From positions 1-5,004 of the forward strand of contig CAJCJE010000182.1 in assembly GCA_903970565.1 (NCBI GenBank): 5,004 bases of DNA, given 5' to 3'. The translations under genes and the position numbers were made by a program. The notes beneath the pieces are model-generated. The model saw nothing but the letters and a program-made list of their open reading frames with translations, did no database searches and had not been told where the DNA came from. Shown here one piece after another: positions 1 to 4,488 of the stretch (position 1 is the first letter of the stretch; every line of letters starts with the position of its first letter). The stretch is from Candidatus Melainabacteria bacterium (lineage in GTDB: Bacteria; Actinomycetota; Actinomycetes; Mycobacteriales; Pseudonocardiaceae).

Positions 1-64
1 GGGGGAAGGCGGCCCTGCTCCAGCCTACCGACCGCGCGGCGGAATTTCCGTTTGCGGGCAGTGC

Positions 65-93
65 TTGTGGACAGCCCGCCCGCCTGTGGACAA
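65..93 (-). promoter_or_regulatory. Pair of DnaA-box-like 9-mers
   Basis: TGTGGACAA at 85-93 is the exact reverse complement of TTGTCCACA, the DnaA box form typical of high-GC actinomycetes. TGTGGACAG at 66-74 differs from it at the last base. Both lie in the same orientation, with starts 19 bp apart. Two boxes are far fewer than a chromosomal origin would have, and no dnaA or dnaN gene is visible. They may be accessory DnaA-binding sites or chance matches. Confidence 0.3.
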
Positions 94-145
94 CTTGGGC
101 GGCCCGGCCGCTGGATGCCTACAATCCTTCGGCCAGTCCAACCAG

Positions 146-229
146 CCCGGCCGATCCGACCAACCCGACCAACCCCGGCCGATCCGACCAGGCCGGCCAG
201 CCCCGGCCGATCCGACCCATCACGGCGTC
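146..229. repeat. 28-bp-period tandem repeat, three copies
   Basis: The 16-bp core CCCGGCCGATCCGACC occurs exactly at 146-161, 174-189 and 202-217, giving a strict 28-bp period. The 12 bp after each core diverge: copies one and two share a CCA-rich tail, and copy three ends in a different sequence. The period is not a multiple of three, which argues against a repeated protein motif. The block is C-rich and G-poor on the plus strand. It looks like a small minisatellite, and no function can be assigned. Confidence 0.8.
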
Positions 230-264
230 CGACCAATCCCAGTTAGGCCACCAATCCCCAATCG

Positions 265-310
265 GGCGGCCAACCCCAACCAGGCGGCCCGCCAACCAGG
301 CGGCCAACCC
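265..310. repeat. Short GGCGGCCAACCC / AACCAGGCGGCC repeats
   Basis: GGCGGCCAACCC occurs at 265-276 and again at 299-310. AACCAGGCGGCC occurs at 278-289 and 294-305. These overlapping near-duplications follow the 28-bp repeat and share its CCAACC vocabulary, so the whole 130-345 block is probably a decayed repeat tract produced by slippage. Confidence 0.6.
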
Positions 311-414
311 TGACCGGTCGGCCAATCCCCGACCGCTTCGACGGACCAGAATTTCAATCTTCAAACGACATTCGAAAACGGCGTAATCAGCTTAATCCGC
401 AAGCGATAGTCACA

Positions 415-446
415 CTCCCGAAGCTGCCAATCAGGCCGGCCGGGAG
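415..446 (-). terminator. Possible terminator of the response regulator gene
   Basis: CTCCCG (415-420) pairs with CGGGAG (441-446). An inner, bulged helix can form between GCTG (423-426) and CGGC (437-440), plus CC/GG closing a five-base loop AATCA (429-433). It begins four bases past the regulator stop on the minus strand, where a terminator is expected. There is no T-rich tail, so it may be a tail-less hairpin of the kind common in actinomycetes, or only an mRNA-stabilising end. Confidence 0.4.
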
Positions 447-449
447 AAC

Positions 450-1097
450 TCAGGCGATCAGACCGCCCCGATAGGCCACCAGCGCGGCCTGCACGCGATT
501 CGCCGCGCCGATCTTGCCGAGCACCGCGGACACGTAGCCCTTCACGGTCGCCTCGGACAGATGCAGCGTGCCACCGATCTCCGCATTCGACATGCCCTGG
601 CCGATCAGTCCGAGCACCTCACGCTCCCGGTCGGACAGCACGGTCAACAGCCGCCGCGCCGGCTCGGCCGCCCGCTCGCCGTTGGCCACCGCCGCGAGCA
701 CCCGCGAGGCCACACCGGGATCGAGCACCGCGCCGCCGCGCGCGAGGTCCCGAACGGCCTTGACCAACTGCGCCGGTTCGGTGTCCTTGAGCAGGAAACC
801 ACTGGCGCCCAGCCGCAGCGCCTCGCTGACGTAGTCGTCCACGTCGAATGTGGTCAGCATGGCCACCGCGGGCGGATCGGGCAGCGCGCACAGGCGGCGC
901 AGCGCGGTCAGGCCGTCCGTGGTGCGCATCCGGATGTCCAGCAGCACCACCTGGGGTCGGTGACGGCGGACCAGGTCGGCGACCAACATGCCGTCGTCAC
1001 ACTCGGCGACGACCTCGATGTCCTCGGCGCTACCGAGGATCATCCGCAGGCCGGACCTGACGAGGTCCTCATCGTCGGCCAGTATCACTTTGATCAA
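450..1097 (-). CDS. NarL/FixJ-family two-component response regulator (orphan in this window)
   Basis: This is a 215-residue cytoplasmic transcription factor that should be activated by phosphotransfer from a sensor kinase. The receiver domain spans residues 2-118: acidic pocket Asp8/Asp9, phospho-acceptor Asp54 in the LLDIRM motif, the switch Thr82 and the conserved Lys104 in FLLKD are all present. A linker leads to a LuxR-type helix-turn-helix at about 152-212, with SDREREVL and the recognition-helix motif SEATVKGYVS. Length and domain order are normal for the family. I chose the TTG at 1097-1095 because GGGGAGG lies six bases upstream and the protein then begins MIKVILADDE, as family members usually do. 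A GTG at 1151 would add 18 residues but has no Shine-Dalgarno sequence and lies inside a dyad. No histidine kinase is adjacent. The gene diverges from the acylase gene, so it may control it, itself, or distant targets. The family call is firm; the target is unknown. Confidence 0.95.
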   Translation of the reverse strand: MIKVILADDEDLVRSGLRMILGSAEDIEVVAECDDGMLVADLVRRHRPQVVLLDIRMRTTDGLTALRRLCALPDPPAVAMLTTFDVDDYVSEALRLGASGFLLKDTEPAQLVKAVRDLARGGAVLDPGVASRVLAAVANGERAAEPARRLLTVLSDREREVLGLIGQGMSNAEIGGTLHLSEATVKGYVSAVLGKIGAANRVQAALVAYRGGLIA

Positions 1098-1103
1098 CTG
1101 ACG

Positions 1104-1110
1104 CCTCCCC
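1104..1110 (-). promoter_or_regulatory. Shine-Dalgarno sequence deciding the TTG start of the regulator
   Basis: On the minus strand GGGGAGG is followed by the six-base spacer CGTCAG and then TTG. This is a near-ideal ribosome-binding site. It supports the TTG start over the GTG 54 bases upstream. Confidence 0.75.
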
Positions 1111-1134
1111 GATAGCGGCGTTTTACGTGCCGTT

Positions 1135-1165
1135 GTGCCCTGGTATGTCACCAGGACACCGGCAC
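1135..1165. promoter_or_regulatory. Bipartite dyad, candidate operator
   Basis: The inner arms CCTGGT (1139-1144) and ACCAGG (1150-1155) are perfect complements around a five-base centre. Outer arms GTGC (1135-1138) and GCAC (1162-1165) are also complementary but offset by a six-base bulge on one side. It lies 38-68 bp upstream of the regulator start, a typical place for autoregulation. It could be a protein site or a hairpin in the regulator leader RNA. Confidence 0.4.
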
Positions 1166-1309
1166 TTGGAAAAAATCATCTCACCATGCGGCCACCCAGG
1201 TACGCAGCGGCGCCCGCGCCCTGGAGGCATGACCCACTCGGGGGAAGTAAACATGAGGGACTTTCGCAATAGCCTTACTCGAGCGTAACGTGACTCGGCG
1301 CACACTCTC

Positions 1310-1323
1310 GGAGAGGAGCTCCT
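1310..1323 (+). promoter_or_regulatory. Ribosome-binding site of the acylase, within a perfect palindrome
   Basis: GGAGAGGAG ends nine bases before the ATG at 1328 and is the only good Shine-Dalgarno sequence nearby. Its AGGAG is the left half of the perfect 10-bp palindrome AGGAGCTCCT (1314-1323), so the site could pair with the sequence just after it, or with a second mRNA molecule. With so small a loop the intramolecular hairpin would be weak. Confidence 0.65.
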
Positions 1324-1327
1324 GGTC

Positions 1328-4243
1328 ATGGCCAGACCCGTTCGGAAGCTGAGCCTGCTCGCGGCGCTGGTAGCGGTCGCCACCGGCGTCGCCTTCGGCG
1401 TCACCGCGCCGGCCAACGCCGCCAACCATTCGGGCAGTACCGCCTACGAGGCGAACGACTACTGCGACGGGCAGTGCAGCGACATCCTGCCGCCGGGCGA
1501 GAACGGCAACGCCACACTCGCGGACATCCTGGCCAACAAGGCCTTCGGCACGGCCCCCGAGCACACCGCCGACCAGCTCAACACCTACGGCAATCTCGCC
1601 GACAACTACCAGAACCTCACCGACGCCACGATCGACAACTACTTCAACGACTCCTCCTTCGGCGTGCCACCGGCCGACGTGGAGAGCACCATCCAGCCGC
1701 GCGGCGACGTCACCATCATCCGGGACAAGCAGGACGGCATACCGCACATCTACGGCACCACCCGCTCCGGCACCGAGTTCGGCGCCGGTTACGCCGCCGC
1801 GCAGGACCGGCTGTGGCTGATGGACGTGTTCCGCCACGTCGGCCGAGGTGAACTGACCGGTTTCGCCGGCGGCGCGGTCGCCAACCGGCAGCTGGAGCAG
1901 AGCTTCTGGGCCGCGGCGCCCTATACCGAGCAGGACCTACAGAACCAGGTGACCGCGATCGCCAACGACGGTCCCGACGGGGCGCAGGCCATGCAGGACA
2001 TCGACAACTACCTGCTCGGTATCAACGCCTACATCAGCCAGGCGTACAACAACCGCACCTTCCCCGGCGAGTACGACCTCACCGGGCACATCAACCCGAT
2101 CACCAACGCCGGCTCGATCGCGCCGTTCACCGCGACCGACCTGATCGCGATCGCCGCGGTCGTCGGCGCGCTGTTCGGCTCCGGTGGCGGTGGTGAGGTG
2201 CAGTCCGCGCTGGTCAAGGAGGCCGCCGACGCGCAGTACGGGGTAACCAAGGGCGACCAGGTCTGGCGCTCCTTCCAGGAGGAGAACGACCCGGAGGCCG
2301 ACCTCACCCTGCACGACGGCCAGACCTTCCCGTACTCGGCCAGCCCGGCCAGCCCGCAGGGCGTCGCCATGCCGGACCCCGGCTCGGTCGTGGCGCAGCA
2401 GGAGGTGTTCGACCCGACCGGGTCGGCGACCTCCACCAGTTCGACCACGGCCGCGCAACCGAACGCGACCCAGTCCGCCGCGCAGAACACGGGTAGCCTG
2501 CCGCGCAACAAGAACGGCTCGCTGAACCTGAACGCGGCCAAGGGAATCTTCGACAACGGCGTACTGCCGGGAAGTCTGATCTCCTCCAAGTCCGGCATGT
2601 CCAACGCCCTGGTGATCTCCGGCAAGTACACCGACGACGGCCACCCGATCGCCGTGTTCGGCCCGCAGACCGGCTACTTCGCGCCCCAGCTGCTGATGCT
2701 GGAGGAGTTGCAGGGGCCGGGAATCAGCTCGCGCGGCGCGGCCTTCGCCGGCCTGAGCTTCTACGTCGAACTCGGTCGCGGCGAGGACTACTCCTGGAGC
2801 GCCACCTCGGCCGGCCAGGACGTCACCGACACCTTCGCCGTCCCGCTGTGCAACCCGGACGGCACGCCGGCGACCGAGGCGTCCAACTACTACCTCTACA
2901 ATGGACAGTGCACCGCGATGGACGCCCTTGAACAGGACGACTCGTGGAGTCCGACGATTGCCGACAGCACGGCGGACGGTTCGTACAAACTGATCGTCTA
3001 CCGAACGAACTACGGCCTCGTCCAGTACCGGGCAACCATCAACGGGGCACCCGTCGCCTACACCAGTCAGAGATCGTCGTACATGCACGAGGCCGCGTCG
3101 GTCATCGGCTTCCAGATGTTCAACGACCCGGCGCAGATGGGCAACGCCCAACAGTTCGAGCAGGCCGCGTCGAACATCAACTACACCTTCAACTGGTTCT
3201 ACGTGAACTCCACCGACACCGCGTACTACAACTCCGGCTGGAACCCGGCCCGGCCGACGGACGTCGACCCGAACCTGCCGATCCAGGCCGCCTCGCAGTA
3301 CGAGTGGACGAACTGGGACCCCGGCACGGACACCTCGGCCTACACCGCGTTCGACACGCATCCCAACTCGATCGACCAGGACTACTACATATCCTGGAAC
3401 AACAAACAGGCGCAGGGCTACACCTCGGCCGGCTACGGCATGAACAGCGTCTACCGCTCCGACCTGCTGGACACCCGGGTCAAGGCGCTGATCAACAGTG
3501 GCCAGAAGATCAGCAGGGCCGACGTGGTCAAGGCGATGGAGGATGCCGCCGTCACCGACCTGCGCGGCGAGGACGTGCTGCCCGACCTGCTACAGGTGAT
3601 CAACAGCCAGCCGGTCACCGATCCGACCCAGCAGGCACTGGTCAACGAGCTGACCGCCTGGCAGCAGGCCGGTTCGAAGATCGTGGAAACCTCGCAGGGC
3701 AGCGAGACCTTCGCCGACTCCGCCGCCATCCAGGCGATGGACGCCTGGTGGCCGCTGCTGGTGGAGGCCGAGTTCGAGCCGGGGATGGGCACGAACCTGT
3801 TCAACGCGATGATCGGCGCGATCCAGATCAACGAGTCTCCGTCGGGCGGCCAGACCGGCCCGTCCACCGGACCGGCCGACGTCAACGAATCCCTCACCCA
3901 CAAGGGATCGTCGTTCCAGTTCGGCTGGTGGGGTTATGTCGACAAGGATCTGCGTTCGATCCTCGGCGACACCGTGCAGGGGCCGCTCGGCGCCCAGTAC
4001 TGCGGTGGCGGCAGCCTGAGTGCCTGCCGGACCGTGCTGCTCAACAGCCTGGTCCAGTCCGGCGCGGAAACCGCCGCGCAGGTCTACCCGGCCGACACCT
4101 ACTGCGCGGCCGGCAACCAGTGGTGCGCCGACTCGATCATCCAGCGCCCGCTGGGCGGCATCACCGACGCCGCGATCACCTGGCAGAACCGGCCGACCTT
4201 CCAGCAGGTCGTGCAGTACCCGGCCCACCGGCCGAGTTCCTGA
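1328..4243 (+). CDS. Secreted penicillin-acylase-family Ntn hydrolase precursor
   Basis: This 971-residue precursor belongs to the family of self-processing amidases that hydrolyse acyl-amide bonds (penicillin G, cephalosporin, acyl-homoserine-lactone and lipopeptide acylases). A Sec-type signal peptide is clear: MARPVRK, a hydrophobic stretch to about residue 25, and cleavage probably after ANA at 31. Residues 32-120 form an extension with Cys46 and Cys50. The alpha-chain signature follows, with IPHIYG near 138-143 and AAAQDRLW at 156-163. Residues 348-424 look like a spacer, Ser/Thr/Ala/Gln-rich at 366-390. Autocleavage is expected before Ser425 in SGMSNALV, making Ser425 the nucleophile (beta-1) with Asn426 behind it. 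Ala495 in SATSAG and Asn622 in FNWFY match the E. coli enzyme's oxyanion residues Ala beta-69 and Asn beta-241. Arg642 and YISWNN are also conserved-looking. The predicted beta chain is 547 residues, near the E. coli enzyme's size, while the N-terminal part is longer. All eight cysteines (46, 50, 508, 528, 892, 900, 926, 933) could form disulfides after export. Thr at beta-24 replaces the Phe of E. coli penicillin G acylase, so penicillin G need not be the substrate. The true substrate is unknown. The gene ends with TGA and appears monocistronic. Confidence 0.95.
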   Translation: MARPVRKLSLLAALVAVATGVAFGVTAPANAANHSGSTAYEANDYCDGQCSDILPPGENGNATLADILANKAFGTAPEHTADQLNTYGNLADNYQNLTDATIDNYFNDSSFGVPPADVESTIQPRGDVTIIRDKQDGIPHIYGTTRSGTEFGAGYAAAQDRLWLMDVFRHVGRGELTGFAGGAVANRQLEQSFWAAAPYTEQDLQNQVTAIANDGPDGAQAMQDIDNYLLGINAYISQAYNNRTFPGEYDLTGHINPITNAGSIAPFTATDLIAIAAVVGALFGSGGGGEVQSALVKEAADAQYGVTKGDQVWRSFQEENDPEADLTLHDGQTFPYSASPASPQGVAMPDPGSVVAQQEVFDPTGSATSTSSTTAAQPNATQSAAQNTGSLPRNKNGSLNLNAAKGIFDNGVLPGSLISSKSGMSNALVISGKYTDDGHPIAVFGPQTGYFAPQLLMLEELQGPGISSRGAAFAGLSFYVELGRGEDYSWSATSAGQDVTDTFAVPLCNPDGTPATEASNYYLYNGQCTAMDALEQDDSWSPTIADSTADGSYKLIVYRTNYGLVQYRATINGAPVAYTSQRSSYMHEAASVIGFQMFNDPAQMGNAQQFEQAASNINYTFNWFYVNSTDTAYYNSGWNPARPTDVDPNLPIQAASQYEWTNWDPGTDTSAYTAFDTHPNSIDQDYYISWNNKQAQGYTSAGYGMNSVYRSDLLDTRVKALINSGQKISRADVVKAMEDAAVTDLRGEDVLPDLLQVINSQPVTDPTQQALVNELTAWQQAGSKIVETSQGSETFADSAAIQAMDAWWPLLVEAEFEPGMGTNLFNAMIGAIQINESPSGGQTGPSTGPADVNESLTHKGSSFQFGWWGYVDKDLRSILGDTVQGPLGAQYCGGGSLSACRTVLLNSLVQSGAETAAQVYPADTYCAAGNQWCADSIIQRPLGGITDAAITWQNRPTFQQVVQYPAHRPSS

Positions 4244-4312
4244 TATCCGAACTCCCGATTCACCGAGTCGGCGAGTGACCCATCAGGTTCGCCCGCTGAC
4301 CGGCTCGACGAA

Positions 4313-4353
4313 CGGTGGCCCCGCAGCCAGTACCATCGGCTGCGGGGTCACCG
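4313..4353 (+). terminator. Strong hairpin terminator of the acylase gene
   Basis: CGGTGGCCCCGCAGCC (4313-4328) pairs with GGCTGCGGGGTCACCG (4338-4353) to give a 16-bp stem with one G-U wobble around a nine-base loop. It starts 70 bp after the acylase stop. Only a modest pyrimidine run (CCTTCTC) follows, so it is intrinsic-terminator-like without a real U tract. The stem is nearly symmetrical and could also stop transcription from the other direction. Confidence 0.8.
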
Positions 4354-4377
4354 CCTTCTCATGGAATCGATCACCTC

Positions 4378-4427
4378 CAGCTGCCGATTCGTGACGTACG
4401 TCACTGGATAGCAGCTGTCGATTCGTG
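4378..4427. repeat. Two 16-bp direct repeats flanking a palindrome
   Basis: CAGCTGCCGATTCGTG (4378-4393) and CAGCTGTCGATTCGTG (4412-4427) match at 15 of 16 positions, with starts 34 bp apart. Each begins with the self-complementary CAGCTG. The last three bases of the first copy are the first three of the palindrome at 4391-4404. An additional GAATCG at 4364-4369 is the inverse of the CGATTC inside each repeat. The layout upstream of the reductase gene suggests repeated protein-binding sites. Confidence 0.65.
4391..4404. promoter_or_regulatory. Perfect 14-bp palindrome, candidate operator
   Basis: GTGACGTACGTCAC is an exact inverted repeat with no spacer, 85 bp upstream of the reductase ATG. 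Its length and symmetry suit a dimeric repressor of the TetR or GntR type, but the sequence does not name a specific regulator. No such regulator gene is in the window. Confidence 0.5.
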
Positions 4428-4488
4428 CCCCGCCCGCTCGACGCATGAGCACAGTGCCACCCAGGCATCGAGTTGGAGGATGACAACG

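Larger units (their letters stand above)
1..449. other. Gene-free, repeat-rich intergenic region
   Basis: No convincing coding sequence is present. The short open frames on both strands cross the repeat block and encode only Pro/Arg-rich or Gly/Trp-rich low-complexity peptides, with no recognisable domain and no good Shine-Dalgarno sequence. From left to right the stretch holds two DnaA-box-like 9-mers (65-93), a strongly C-rich block with a 28-bp-period repeat (146-229) and a second set of short repeats (265-310). A visibly more AT-rich segment (about 347-405) and a hairpin (415-446) next to the stop of the minus-strand regulator gene complete it. The region is downstream of that regulator. 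What lies to the left of the window is unknown. Confidence 0.75.
1098..1327. promoter_or_regulatory. Divergent intergenic region between regulator and acylase
   Basis: These 230 bp must carry the promoters of both divergent genes. No clear -35/-10 pair of the TTGACA/TATAAT type could be assigned for either gene. A weak TAGCCT (1270-1275) could be a -10 for the acylase, but it lacks a matching -35. Visible structures are a bipartite dyad at 1135-1165, an interrupted dyad at 1185-1231 (CATGC and CCAGG pairing with CCTGG and GCATG), and TTAC-6-GTAA at 1275-1288. Any of these may be an operator. The position is where the regulator would be expected to bind if it controls either gene. Confidence 0.6.

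Noticed and set aside
65..93. A chromosomal replication origin.
   Set aside because: Only two boxes are present, with no dnaA or dnaN gene nearby.
146..310. Possible CRISPR array because of regularly spaced repeats.
   Set aside because: The spacing between 16-bp cores is only 12 bp, the intervening sequences resemble one another, and no cas gene is present.
52..364. Short open frames on both strands through the left repeat region, giving Pro/Arg-rich or Gly/Trp-rich peptides.
   Set aside because: They are explained by the low-complexity repeat composition. There is no ribosome-binding site or domain, and the 28-bp period shifts frame at each copy.
561..1115. A 184-codon open frame opposite the response regulator.
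   Set aside because: The minus-strand reading has all receiver and helix-turn-helix signature residues, and this one has none.
1937..3361. A 474-codon open frame on the minus strand opposite the acylase.
   Set aside because: It is an antisense shadow of a GC-rich gene. The translation is Val/Arg/Gly-rich with no recognisable motif, whereas the plus strand has a complete family match.
2944..4278. A 444-codon plus-strand open frame in another frame of the acylase gene.
   Set aside because: Its product is Arg/Gln/Pro-rich and motif-free, as expected for a shifted reading of the acylase codons.
4445..4483. A 12-codon upstream open frame ending in the TGA that overlaps the Shine-Dalgarno region of the reductase gene.
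   Set aside because: It has no ribosome-binding site of its own, and short frames like this are frequent by chance. Without conservation data a leader peptide cannot be supported.
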